Shown one piece after another: positions 44,123 to 52,279 of a stretch of DNA of 64,000 nt (the stretch's first letter is position 1; each line of letters starts with the position of its first letter). Both the position numbers and the translations under genes were made by a program. This stretch comes from JBJXHN01 sp046233135 (GTDB lineage Bacteria; Pseudomonadota; Alphaproteobacteria; Rhodospirillales; Rhodospirillaceae): the NCBI GenBank assembly GCA_046233135.1, contig JBJXHN010000007.1, positions 248,001 through 312,000 on the forward strand, written 5' to 3'. The notes below the pieces were generated by a model. That model saw only the letters and a list, made by a program, of their open reading frames with translations. It was not told where the DNA came from and ran no database searches.

Positions 44123-44831
44123 CGTTCCACTCCACGGTCCAGGCGCGCGGCAGGGCGCCGCGGCATCGTTCAAGGGTCAGGAGCCACCGGGCGGGACCCA
44201 GTCCCCCCCAGGGCGCGGGGCGTCCGGGGCGGCTGTCCACCCGCCAGCGGGTGGTGGCGGCACCGGCGGGAACCCCGGGAGCGGAGGTTCCCGCCGCGCC
44301 ACGCCGTCCGGGAGCGGGACGGCGCAGAACCACGCCGGTCGCCCCGCCCGCCTCGGCGGCGAGTTGCAGGCGGCGGGCGGCGGTCAGGTCAAGGCGGCCG
44401 GGCTGGCCGACGGCGGCCCCCACGGCGGGGCAGCGCAAGGCTTCTTCCAGGCTCCAGAGCACGCCGGCCTCATCGGTGGCGCGCACCAGCAACAGGTCCT
44501 CCGGCCCCAGCCCCAGCGCGGCGAGGCCGGGGGCGAACAGGGTATCGTCATGGCCGGCGCGCAGGCACCACACCACCGGCCCCCGCCCGGCGGCGGCGCG
44601 CCGCGCCAGAAGGGCGGCGAAGGCGGTTCCGGCGCCCCCCCGGCCGGCGTCGCCGCAGACCACTTCGTGCACGCAGCCAAGCGGCAGGCCGCCGGCGGGC
44701 AGGGCACCATCCAGCGCCCGATCCCCGAGCCCCCGCGCAAGGACCGCCCCGCGTCCGCCCCGCTCCATCCGCGCAAGTCGGGCGCGCAGATCGGCGACGG
44801 TGGTTTCCTCGGGCTGGGACGGACGCGGCAT
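44037..44831 (-). CDS. imuA: ImuA, RecA-like mutasome component
   Basis: The 264-residue protein has the RecA/SulA-like ImuA layout: LRARLARMERGGRGAVLARG, LDGALPAGGLPLGCVHEVVC, then VVWCLRAGHDDTLFAPGLAA and DLLLVRATDEAGVLWSLEEA. The Walker-type loop is degenerate. It is the first gene of the imuA-imuB-dnaE2 operon and is preceded at 25 bases by a perfect alphaproteobacterial LexA box. ImuA modulates mutasome activity together with RecA. Confidence 0.9.
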   Translation of the reverse strand: MPRPSQPEETTVADLRARLARMERGGRGAVLARGLGDRALDGALPAGGLPLGCVHEVVCGDAGRGGAGTAFAALLARRAAAGRGPVVWCLRAGHDDTLFAPGLAALGLGPEDLLLVRATDEAGVLWSLEEALRCPAVGAAVGQPGRLDLTAARRLQLAAEAGGATGVVLRRPAPGRRGAAGTSAPGVPAGAATTRWRVDSRPGRPAPWGGLGPARWLLTLERCRGALPRAWTVEWNDDSGDLRVVADLPDRPADPPPGSPCPVA

Positions 44832-44855
44832 GGAGGGGACCCTGGCTTCTGAGGT

Positions 44856-44870
44856 GTTCTCCTAATGTTC
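44856..44870 (-). promoter_or_regulatory. LexA box of the mutasome operon
   Basis: GTTC (44856-44859), seven bases, GTTC (44867-44870): an exact match to the alphaproteobacterial LexA operator GTTC-N7-GTTC, 25 bases upstream of the imuA start. It predicts LexA repression and SOS induction of the operon. Confidence 0.88.
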
Positions 44871-44917
44871 TAATTCATGTTTTGTTCTTTTGCAAGCCCC
44901 GTTGGGGCCTCTCCGCT

Positions 44918-45517
44918 CTATGGCGCCTTTGGCGGCCGGCCGGGGCGGACGGGGACGCCGGGCTGACGGTTCCGGGTTTCCCGTGATGGACGATAGACGG
45001 CGGAGAAGACGGCCGGGCGCTCCATGGCCTTGACCGCCAGATGGACCGGCGTGGGCAGAACGTCGGCGTCCAGGTAGCGCTGCCAGGTCCGCAGGCTGGT
45101 GCCGAGCATCATGGCGGCTTCCCGGTTGTTCAGGCCGTGGCGTTCCTGCCAGGCCCGCAGGTCTGCCCCCGAGAGGGGGCGTTGCGCTTCGGCCATTTCC
45201 AGCAGGGTATCGCTGCCGACCTCCATGGGGCTGGCCTCGTCGTCCCCCCACAGGACCGAGCGGCCGCCACTGCCCGGGCGAGCGGTGGCGAAGACAGCCG
45301 GAACACGCGCTGGGGTAAAGACCGGATCGCCGAACATCAGACCCGTCAGATCCAAGAGCAGGATACGGCCGCCGGAGAGGGTGACGGTCAGCCTGTGATC
45401 GCTTTTCACCTCGACGGACAGGACGGTGGGCATCCAGTCTTCCGGATCAGTCGGGCCGGGGCCGACCAAGGCATCCTCGGGCAGATCGTCCAGAGAGTCG
45501 TGAACACTGATGCTCAT
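44918..45517 (-). CDS. DUF2442 protein with C-terminal helix-turn-helix
   Basis: The 199-residue product has a DUF2442-like N-terminal part (MPTVLSVEVKSDHRLTVTLS, GRILLLDLTGLMFGDPVF) and a helix-turn-helix-like stretch, LRAWQERHGLNNREAAMMLG then TSLRTWQRYLDAD, ending in a basic Pro-rich tail. It begins nine bases after the DUF4160 gene. DUF4160/DUF2442 pairs recur in bacteria and are often suspected toxin-antitoxin-like modules; the helix-turn-helix suggests this partner represses the pair. Confidence 0.75.
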   Translation of the reverse strand: MSISVHDSLDDLPEDALVGPGPTDPEDWMPTVLSVEVKSDHRLTVTLSGGRILLLDLTGLMFGDPVFTPARVPAVFATARPGSGGRSVLWGDDEASPMEVGSDTLLEMAEAQRPLSGADLRAWQERHGLNNREAAMMLGTSLRTWQRYLDADVLPTPVHLAVKAMERPAVFSAVYRPSRETRNRQPGVPVRPGRPPKAP

Positions 45518-45526
45518 GGCCGGGTC

Positions 45527-45766
45527 CTAGTGCTGGGGTGGGTTCAGTTGGTCGAAGGCGGCGCGGGCTTCGACGCGGTTTTCGGTCAACCAAGCGCCGA
45601 CGATGCGCAGGGTCCGGACGGACAAGGTGCCGGCCATGACCCGTCCGGTATCGATCTCGACAACCGCGACCTCGTTGCCATTCGAGACATGGATGTGGGG
45701 TGGCGGATGATCGTTCCCGAAGATCTGGATCAGGACACTTTGGACTCTCGCCAGTTTGATCATCAT
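45527..45766 (-). CDS. DUF4160 protein
   Basis: The 79-residue product reads MMIKLARVQSVLIQIFGNDH then PPPHIHVSNGNEVAVVEIDT, the DUF4160 signature with its conserved PPHxH. Function unknown. It heads the two-gene unit with the DUF2442/HTH gene and is divergent from the STAND NTPase gene; the 129-base gap must hold both promoters. The second ATG (45763) is equally possible as start. Confidence 0.8.
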   Translation of the reverse strand: MMIKLARVQSVLIQIFGNDHPPPHIHVSNGNEVAVVEIDTGRVMAGTLSVRTLRIVGAWLTENRVEARAAFDQLNPPQH

Positions 45767-45895
45767 GTGCCCCTGCCGCGACAGATTCCTTTATAAGGCC
45801 AAACTGGCTTTGTTTAAAGGCTGTGCTTGGGCCGCCTGTCGTCCACCCGGGGGAAAGGGCTTCTCGGGCCGGCGATTACCGCCTAGGGTGGCGGT

Positions 45896-47980
45896 ATGCG
45901 GACGCAATCGTCATACGGGGGTGGCATGGCGCCGGTTGATCCATTGGGGCTGTTGGACAGTCTGCCGGTTGATAAGGTGCCGGAGCCGGGAAATCTCGCC
46001 GAAGGGTCGCGGGTGGTGCACTACCCGAACCCGGCGTTCGTCGGGCGTGGCGAGGCGCTCCATCAGCTTGCCAAAGCCCTGAAAGAGGGGACGGCGGCGG
46101 TGATCAACCAGAACGCCGTCATTACCGGGTCCGGCGGGATCGGCAAGACACAGCTGGCGGCAGAGGCGGCGTGGCGGTATGGGCCTTTCTTTGCCGGAGG
46201 CGTGTTCTGGATCTCCTTTGCCGATCCCGGCGCCATCATCGCCGAAGTCGCCGAATGCGGGCTGAAGCTGCGGCTGCATCCGGAGTTCTCCCGGCTGGCC
46301 ATCGCCGATCAGGTGGCGCTGGTGCGGGGGTATTGGGAGAGTGCCGCGCCCTGTCTGCTGATCTTCGACAACTGCGAGGACCCGGCGCTGTTCAAGGAAT
46401 GGCGGCCGATGGTGGGGCGGGCGCGGGTGCTGGTGACCAGCCGGCACGCCACCTGGGACGGGGCGCCGAAGGTGACGGCGCTGTCGTTGTCGATCCTGTC
46501 CCGGGCGGACAGCCTCGCGCTGCTGGGGACGCATCGGCCGGATCTGGTGGGACAGGCGATCCTTGAGGAGATCGCCGAGGAACTGGGGGATTTCCCCCTG
46601 GCCCTGCATCTCGCCGGCCGTTACCTGAAGCGCTATCGCGCCGCGCCGCAGGGGGATCCGGCGCGCTATCTTGAGGACCTCCGCGCTTGGTTGCTGAAGC
46701 ACAAGTCTCTTAACGCCGGAACGACAGAGACGAAACACGAAGCCAGCGTGGCCGGCACCTTCGCCGCATCGGTGGCGCGGCTGGAGCCGACGGATATTGT
46801 CGACACCACGGCGCTGTCGGCGCTGACCCACGCCGCCTTCCTCGCCCCCGGCGAGCCGGTGCCGCTGTGGCTGCTGGCCAAGACCATGGGGCAGGCGGAG
46901 GACGAGGATTTCCTGGCCCGTCTGGTGGACGCCGTCGCCCGGCTGCGGGACCTGGGATTGGTGGAGGTGGACCCGGAGGGCGTCCCGATCCTCCACCGCC
47001 TGATCGCCGCCTACGCCCGCCAGCGGGCAGAGGATCGGGACGCAGTCTGGGACGCGGTGGCCGATGCGGTGTATGAAATAGCCAAAGAACATACTGCAAA
47101 AGGCTTCCCTGAAATTATGTCATCTTGGCTTGTTCATTTGCATTGGGTTGCGCGGTATGTTGAGAGTGACAAGAATGAGCGGGCAGGAGGTGTTTTTAAC
47201 TGTCTTGGTTTCTACTTTGAAATGGTAGGTGAGTTTGAAAAGTCTACAAATTACTATGAGTATGCCTTGTCTGCGTGGCAAAGTTCTGTAGGTCTGCAAG
47301 ATTCAAGGGTCGCTATTGCCTTTAACAACCTTGGTAGTTCTCTTAGAGAACGTGGTAGGTATTCTGATGCCCAGCTTGCATGTGAGCAGGCGTTAGAAAT
47401 TGGTGAGGTTACTCTTGGCTCGAATCATTCGAATTTTGCCATATTCGTTAACAACCTTGGTTTAACCCTTCAGTGTATCGGCGATCTTCAGGGCGCGCGG
47501 CGAGCATTTGAGAGGGCATTAAGTATTGGAAGTGCTAATACGGGAGACCGCATTCCAGAAATATCTATCTGGATTAGCAATCTTGGTATGGTTCTGCGAG
47601 ATTTGGGTGAACTTTCTCGCGCTCGGTGTAAACTTGAAGAGGCGTTAGCTGTAGGCGAAGCGACATTTGGTCTTCAGCACCCGCAGATGGCCACTTTCAT
47701 TAACAACTTTGGTATCCTGCTTCGGGATTTTCGAGATTTTGCAGGCGCACAGCATGCATTCGAACGTGCGATTAGTATAGGGATAGCCACACTAGGGGAG
47801 CAGCATCCCAAGACGGCTATTTTTATATATAATCTTGGTCTTGCGCTCCACGATCTCAGAGATATTGAGGGGGCTCGTGTTGCTTGGAAGCGGGTTTTGG
47901 ATATTAGGGAGTTGATTCTTGGGCCAGACCATCCTGATACCAAGCATGTTTATAAGAGCCTCGCCGCCCTCTCCAACTGA
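45896..47980 (+). CDS. STAND-type NTPase with C-terminal TPR repeats
   Basis: The 694-residue protein has an NB-ARC-like core: FVGRGEAL, Walker A GSGGIGKT (78-85), Walker B-like CLLIFDNCED (153-162), sensor VLVTSRHATW, and GDFPLALHLAGRYL. A winged-helix-like part follows. From about residue 430 come six kinesin-light-chain-type repeats of about 42 residues (FNNLGSSLRERGRYSDAQLA, VNNLGLTLQCIGDLQGARRA, SNLGMVLRDLGELSRARCKL). Such proteins sense a ligand through the repeats and oligomerise; some relatives act in phage defence, but no effector domain is seen here. The gene is a composition mosaic: GC-rich to about 47,075, AT-rich through the repeats, then GC-rich for the last codons. The repeat half was probably acquired or exchanged. 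Confidence 0.82.
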   Translation: MRTQSSYGGGMAPVDPLGLLDSLPVDKVPEPGNLAEGSRVVHYPNPAFVGRGEALHQLAKALKEGTAAVINQNAVITGSGGIGKTQLAAEAAWRYGPFFAGGVFWISFADPGAIIAEVAECGLKLRLHPEFSRLAIADQVALVRGYWESAAPCLLIFDNCEDPALFKEWRPMVGRARVLVTSRHATWDGAPKVTALSLSILSRADSLALLGTHRPDLVGQAILEEIAEELGDFPLALHLAGRYLKRYRAAPQGDPARYLEDLRAWLLKHKSLNAGTTETKHEASVAGTFAASVARLEPTDIVDTTALSALTHAAFLAPGEPVPLWLLAKTMGQAEDEDFLARLVDAVARLRDLGLVEVDPEGVPILHRLIAAYARQRAEDRDAVWDAVADAVYEIAKEHTAKGFPEIMSSWLVHLHWVARYVESDKNERAGGVFNCLGFYFEMVGEFEKSTNYYEYALSAWQSSVGLQDSRVAIAFNNLGSSLRERGRYSDAQLACEQALEIGEVTLGSNHSNFAIFVNNLGLTLQCIGDLQGARRAFERALSIGSANTGDRIPEISIWISNLGMVLRDLGELSRARCKLEEALAVGEATFGLQHPQMATFINNFGILLRDFRDFAGAQHAFERAISIGIATLGEQHPKTAIFIYNLGLALHDLRDIEGARVAWKRVLDIRELILGPDHPDTKHVYKSLAALSN

Positions 47981-48078
47981 CCCCTTTTGCGAAGGGGCGT
48001 GATTTCGCTCCCTTCCCAGTAGCAAAAATCCCCCAGGCGCGATACACTCCCCCCGCGTCCGCTTCGTAGCAGCGGGCA

Positions 48079-48123
48079 GTAAGCGGGACGAGCCGGTGCT
48101 CGCAACACCGACCCGTCCCTTAC
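48079..48123 (+). promoter_or_regulatory. Stem-loop upstream of the small ORF
   Basis: GTAA-GGGACG (48079-48090, two-base bulge) pairs with CGTCCC-TTAC (48114-48123), with an inner CGGTG/CACCG stem. It lies 17 bases before the AAGGAG site of the small ORF. It could be a leader element or an RNA start. Confidence 0.35.
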
Positions 48124-48156
48124 CACCAACCTTCCTACCTAAGGAGACCAAGGCTG

Positions 48157-48249
48157 ATGGCTGTCCGAGACTATACCCGACTGTCGGTGAATCCTACACC
48201 GTTGCGTGCATCGCCACGTCACGACGGGATCAGGCCGGCCGGAGGATAG
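48157..48249 (+). CDS. Candidate small ORF / leader peptide upstream of glcB
   Basis: A 30-residue ORF begins MAVRDYTRLSVNPTPL and ends RPAGG. An AAGGAG ribosome binding site (48141-48146) is 10 bases before the ATG. The peptide is basic and proline/arginine-rich with no obvious stalling run. It is followed 165 bases later by a terminator-like stem and then glcB. It may be a regulatory uORF or chance; conservation in relatives would decide. Confidence 0.35.
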   Translation: MAVRDYTRLSVNPTPLRASPRHDGIRPAGG

Positions 48250-48414
48250 ACGCGGCGTCGACGGACCGGGGTTGCCCGGTTGGTAGACGTGCGGCTCCGG
48301 TCCGTGCGCGCCGCTCCCTCCGGCCGGTCTCTCACCGGCAGGACGCGCCGTCGCGACGCTGCCTCCGTCATAACCGGTGGAGGCAACACGCGAAGGCTGA
48401 CAGTCACGGGAGGT

Positions 48415-48436
48415 CTGGAGGGACGAGTCCCTCCAG
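48415..48436 (+). terminator. Terminator-like stem before glcB
   Basis: CTGGAGGGA (48415-48423) pairs with TCCCTCCAG (48428-48436) around CGAG and is followed by CTCTTTCC. It would end the small-ORF transcript or attenuate read-through into glcB, 145 bases downstream. Confidence 0.5.
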
Positions 48437-48581
48437 CTCTTTCCTCCAAAAAAGACCATCCATCAAGGCTTTCGGGGAAAATCCGGCCGCGCCCCCTCCC
48501 ATTGTCGCGCGAACGCCTTACATTCGGTCGGGGCGTAAGACCCTGTCCTATCGAATCGCACCGCATCCCAGGGAGGTTAGC

Positions 48582-50750
48582 GTGGAACGCATCCAGGTTG
48601 GTGGCCTGTCGGTCGCCAAGCCCCTTTATGACTTTATCGAAGGCCGGGCCTTGCCGGGCACGGGCGTGTCTGCCGCCGGGTTCTGGAGCGGCCTGGACAA
48701 GGCACTCCATACCCTGGCGCCGCGCAATGCCGCCCTGCTGGCCGAGCGCGACCGGCTTCAGGCGGCCATTGACGGCTGGCACAAGGAGCGGCGCGGCCAA
48801 CCCCATGACGGGGCGACCTACAAGGCGTTCCTGAAAGAGATCGGCTATCTGCTGGAAGAAGGGCCGGACGTGACGGTGGCCACGGAGAACGTGGATCCGG
48901 AAATCGCCTCGGTCGCCGGGCCGCAACTGGTGGTGCCGGTGCTCAACGCCCGCTTCGCCCTGAACGCCGCCAATGCCCGCTGGGGCAGCCTGTATGACGC
49001 CCTCTATGGCACCGATGCGATCCCGGAGGCCGATGGTGCGGACCGGGTGGGCGGCTACAACCCGGTGCGCGGGGAAAAGGTGATCGCCCGGGCCAAGGCT
49101 CTGCTGGATCAGGCCGCCCCGCTGGCCGGGGGCAGCCACGCCGAGGTGATCGCCTATACCCTGGAGAACGGTGCCCTGGTGGCCAATCTGTCCAGCGGTG
49201 TGCGGGTTGGTCTGGCTGATCCCGCCAGCCTGGTGGGCTATCTCGGCGAGCCCCATGCGCCCGAAGCGCTGCTGTTCGTCCATAACGGCCTGCATGTGCA
49301 TGTGACCCTGGACCGCACCCATCCCATCGGCAAGACCGACCTGGGCGGGGTCGCGGATGTGGAGCTGGAATCCGCCCTGACCACCATTCAGGACTGCGAA
49401 GACAGCGTCGCGGCGGTGGACGCGGACGACAAGGTGGCGGTCTATGCCAACTGGCTGGGGCTGATGAATGGCTCGCTGTCGGCATCGTTCGAGAAGGGCG
49501 GCAAGAGCCTGACCCGCGCCCTGAATCCGGACCGCACCTATCTGCGGCCCCAGGGCGGGTCGCTGACCCTGCCGGGGCGCAGCGTGATGCTGGTGCGCAA
49601 TGTGGGGCATCTGATGACCTCTGACGCCATTCTGCTGTCGGACGGCAGCGAGGCGCCGGAAGGGATTCTGGACGGCTTCTTCACCAGCCTGATCGCCCTG
49701 CACGACCTGCGCGGCCCCGGCCCGATCCGCAACAGCCGGGCGGGCAGCATCTATATCGTCAAGCCGAAGATGCATGGCCCGGACGAGGTGGCCTTCGCCA
49801 ACGATCTGTTCGGCGCGGTGGAAGAGGTGCTGAGCCTGCCGGCCAACACCATCAAGATGGGCATCATGGACGAGGAACGCCGCACGACGGTGAACCTGAA
49901 GGCCTGCATCGGCGCGGCGCGGAACCGGGTGGTGTTCATCAACACCGGCTTCCTGGACCGGACGGGCGACGAAATCCACACCTCGATGGAAGCCGGCCCG
50001 ATGATCCGCAAGGGCGACATGAAGGGCGCGGCGTGGATCAAGGCCTACGAGGACTGGAACGTGGACGTGGGTCTGGCCTGCGGCCTGCGCGGCCGGGCGC
50101 AGATCGGCAAGGGCATGTGGGCCATGCCCGATCGCATGGCCGACATGCTGGACGCCAAGATCGGCCACCCCAAGGCCGGGGCGAACACCGCCTGGGTGCC
50201 GTCGCCGACGGCGGCCACGCTGCACGCGCTGCACTACCACGCGGTGGACGTTGCCGCCGTGCAGGATGGTCTGGCCGGCACGCGCCGGGCCAGTCTGGAC
50301 GATATCCTGACCCTGCCACTGGCCGACCGGGTGAACTGGTCCGCCGAGGAGCTGAAGGCGGAGCTGGATAACAACTGCCAGGGCATTCTGGGCTATGTGG
50401 TGCGCTGGGTGGACCAGGGCGTGGGGTGCTCCAAGGTGCCGGATATCAACGACATCGGCCTGATGGAAGACCGCGCGACCCTGCGGATTTCCAGCCAGCA
50501 TATCGCCAACTGGCTGCACCACGGCGTGGTCAGCGAGGAGCAGGTGATGGAGACCCTGAAGCGCATGGCCGCCGTGGTCGACCGCCAGAACGAGGGCGAC
50601 CCGCTCTACCGCCCCATGGCTGCGGATTTCGAGGCCAGCATCGCCTTCAAGGCGGCCCGGGATCTGATCCTGGAGGGGCGTTTGCAGCCCAGCGGCTACA
50701 CGGAACCGATCCTCCACCGTCGCCGCGCCGAGGTGAAGGCACGCGGATAA
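48582..50750 (+). CDS. glcB: Malate synthase G
   Basis: The 722-residue monomeric enzyme condenses glyoxylate with acetyl-CoA to malate. Length and motifs fit isoform G: NARFALNAANARWGSLYDAL, YNPVRGEKVIARAK, GVADVELESALTTIQDCEDS, LHDLRGPGPIRNSRAGSIYI with the catalytic Arg, IKMGIMDEERRTTVNLKACI, and ANTAWVPSPTAATLHALHYH. The GTG start at 48582 has GGGAGG six bases before it; the long upstream frame is excluded because it runs through the leader hairpins. GlcG follows in the same direction after 49 bases. Confidence 0.96.
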   Translation: MERIQVGGLSVAKPLYDFIEGRALPGTGVSAAGFWSGLDKALHTLAPRNAALLAERDRLQAAIDGWHKERRGQPHDGATYKAFLKEIGYLLEEGPDVTVATENVDPEIASVAGPQLVVPVLNARFALNAANARWGSLYDALYGTDAIPEADGADRVGGYNPVRGEKVIARAKALLDQAAPLAGGSHAEVIAYTLENGALVANLSSGVRVGLADPASLVGYLGEPHAPEALLFVHNGLHVHVTLDRTHPIGKTDLGGVADVELESALTTIQDCEDSVAAVDADDKVAVYANWLGLMNGSLSASFEKGGKSLTRALNPDRTYLRPQGGSLTLPGRSVMLVRNVGHLMTSDAILLSDGSEAPEGILDGFFTSLIALHDLRGPGPIRNSRAGSIYIVKPKMHGPDEVAFANDLFGAVEEVLSLPANTIKMGIMDEERRTTVNLKACIGAARNRVVFINTGFLDRTGDEIHTSMEAGPMIRKGDMKGAAWIKAYEDWNVDVGLACGLRGRAQIGKGMWAMPDRMADMLDAKIGHPKAGANTAWVPSPTAATLHALHYHAVDVAAVQDGLAGTRRASLDDILTLPLADRVNWSAEELKAELDNNCQGILGYVVRWVDQGVGCSKVPDINDIGLMEDRATLRISSQHIANWLHHGVVSEEQVMETLKRMAAVVDRQNEGDPLYRPMAADFEASIAFKAARDLILEGRLQPSGYTEPILHRRRAEVKARG

Positions 50751-50799
50751 CCATCCGGTTTTGTTTCATAAAAGAGATAGTGAAGAAGGCTCTACAACC

Positions 50800-51246
50800 A
50801 TGTTCAAGCATTCCATCAGCCTGGAGACGGCCGATCTGATCGTCAACACCGCCCTGGCCAAGGGGCAGGAGATGGGCTTGCAGCCGCTGACGGTCGCGGT
50901 GCTCGATGCCGGGGGGCAGCTGAAGGTCCTGAAGCGGGCCGACGGCTCCAGCCTGGCGCGGGAAGAGATCGCCATCGGCAAGGCCACCAGCTGCCTGACC
51001 CTGGGCTTCGGCGGCCGCGAGATGGCCCGCCGGTCGCAGAAGATGGGGCCGTTCATGACGGCGTTGGAAGTGATCACCAATGGCCGCTGCGTGCCGGTGC
51101 CGGGCGGGGTCCTGGTCAAGGACGCCGAGGGCACGGTGGTCGGCGCCGTGGGCGTGACCGGCGACCTGTCGGAGAACGACGAGGTCTGCGCGGTGGCGGG
51201 CATCCAGGCCGCCGGCTTGCAGGCGGATACGGGGGACCCGGCGTAA
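50800..51246 (+). CDS. glcG: GlcG/HbpS-type heme-binding-domain protein
   Basis: The 148-residue protein (MFKHSISLETADLIVNTALA) belongs to the GlcG/DUF336 family: GLQPLTVAVLDAGGQLKVLK, GKATSCLTLGFGGREMARR, and the glycine-rich VPVPGGVLVKDAEGTVVGAV. Members accompany glycolate-utilisation genes and some bind heme or cofactors; the exact role is unknown. Its position 49 bases after glcB supports a glc role. AAGAAGG precedes the ATG. Confidence 0.85.
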   Translation: MFKHSISLETADLIVNTALAKGQEMGLQPLTVAVLDAGGQLKVLKRADGSSLAREEIAIGKATSCLTLGFGGREMARRSQKMGPFMTALEVITNGRCVPVPGGVLVKDAEGTVVGAVGVTGDLSENDEVCAVAGIQAAGLQADTGDPA

Positions 51247-51303
51247 CCCCTCGACGGACACGGCGCTACCCTTTGAGGGGAGCTGATTGAGGGGAGCTTT
51301 GGG

Positions 51304-51335
51304 ACGCCCCGGCCGCCTTGTGCGGGCCGGGGCGT
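51304..51335 (+). terminator. Terminator after glcG, also facing the SDR gene
   Basis: ACGCCCCGGCC (51304-51314) pairs with GGCCGGGGCGT (51325-51335), followed by TTCCC. It sits between convergent glcG and the SDR gene and can serve both. Confidence 0.6.
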
Positions 51336-51351
51336 TTCCCGTTCCGGCGGT

Positions 51352-52176
51352 TCAGGCGAAGTGGCTGCGCATGAAGTCCACGTAGTCTTGGTCGGCCATC
51401 TCTGCCCGGGCCTTGATGAAGCCCCGGGCATCGTCCCCCACCAGATAGCGCAGGCGCGGGCTGCCGTCGGTTGCCGCGTCTAGGATCACGTCTGCCACAT
51501 CGGCTGCCGAGACCATCCGGGCAGCGGCCATGGCGGCAAAGGCCCGACGGGTGCGTTCCAGGAAGGGCGCGTAGTCCGCGGGCACCTCCTGGGCGGCATT
51601 CTCCGCGCTGGCACGGGCGTGGAAGGCGGTTTCTTCCACGCCGCCATGGGGAATGACCAGTTTGACGCCGATCCCGACCGCGCCCAGTTCGTAGGCCAGG
51701 GCCTCGGTGAAGCCTTCCAGGGCGAACTTGCTGGCGCAATAGGCGGAGATGGCCGGCAGGGTGAACAGGCCGGCGCCGGAACTGACGTTGACAACCACCC
51801 CGCCGCCATTGGCCCGGAAGTGGGGGAGGGCGGCCCGCGTGACATCCATGACGCCGAAGACATTCACCGCGAACTGGTCGTGCAGGCTCTTCCGGGGCAG
51901 GGATTCAAACAGGCCGTAAAGCCCGTAGCCGGCGTTGTTGATCAGAACATCGATGCGGCCGAAGCGGGTCCGTCCGGCCTCGACGGCGTTTGTTATGCTG
52001 TCTTGGTCGGCCACATCCAGCCGTGTGACCATCACCCGGTCGAGGGCCGACAGCTCCGTTTCCTCATCGGGCCGGCGCTGGGTGGCGATGACGTTCCAGC
52101 CTCGGCTTTGGAACAACCGGGCTGAGGCCCGTCCGATACCCGATGACGTTCCGGTGATCAGGACCGTCGGTGTCAT
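51352..52176 (-). CDS. Short-chain dehydrogenase/reductase
   Basis: A 274-residue classical SDR: TGTSSGIG cofactor motif at the N-terminus, DVLINNAGYGLYG, the Ser in VVNVSSGAG and the catalytic YCASK. It probably reduces or oxidises a small carbonyl/alcohol with NADP(H) (Arg residues after beta 2 favour NADP). It is divergent from a LysR-type regulator 103 bases away, the usual arrangement for a regulator controlling the adjacent SDR. Confidence 0.9.
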   Translation of the reverse strand: MTPTVLITGTSSGIGRASARLFQSRGWNVIATQRRPDEETELSALDRVMVTRLDVADQDSITNAVEAGRTRFGRIDVLINNAGYGLYGLFESLPRKSLHDQFAVNVFGVMDVTRAALPHFRANGGGVVVNVSSGAGLFTLPAISAYCASKFALEGFTEALAYELGAVGIGVKLVIPHGGVEETAFHARASAENAAQEVPADYAPFLERTRRAFAAMAAARMVSAADVADVILDAATDGSPRLRYLVGDDARGFIKARAEMADQDYVDFMRSHFA

Positions 52177-52279
52177 GCGCTGTCTCCTGTTCGCAAGGGT
52201 CGAGACAGCCTACATAAGAGCGGAAGATTATCCCGATAAGCGGGATTATCTGGCATGGCTTGCTGAGGAAATTCGCACA

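Larger units (their letters stand above)
47981..48581. other. Structured leader region upstream of glcB
   Basis: Six hundred bases without a large gene. It begins with a small hairpin (CCCCTT 47981-47986 with AAGGGG 47992-47997) that may end the NTPase transcript, followed by the hairpin at 48079-48123, a small ORF with a good ribosome binding site, and a terminator-like stem at 48415-48436. The arrangement suggests a regulated leader or an independent small transcription unit. Confidence 0.45.

Noticed and set aside
48096..48581. In-frame N-terminal extension of malate synthase G
   Set aside because: It crosses the leader hairpins, has low-complexity Arg/Pro composition and would make the enzyme about 160 residues longer than the family; GTG at 48582 has a good ribosome binding site.
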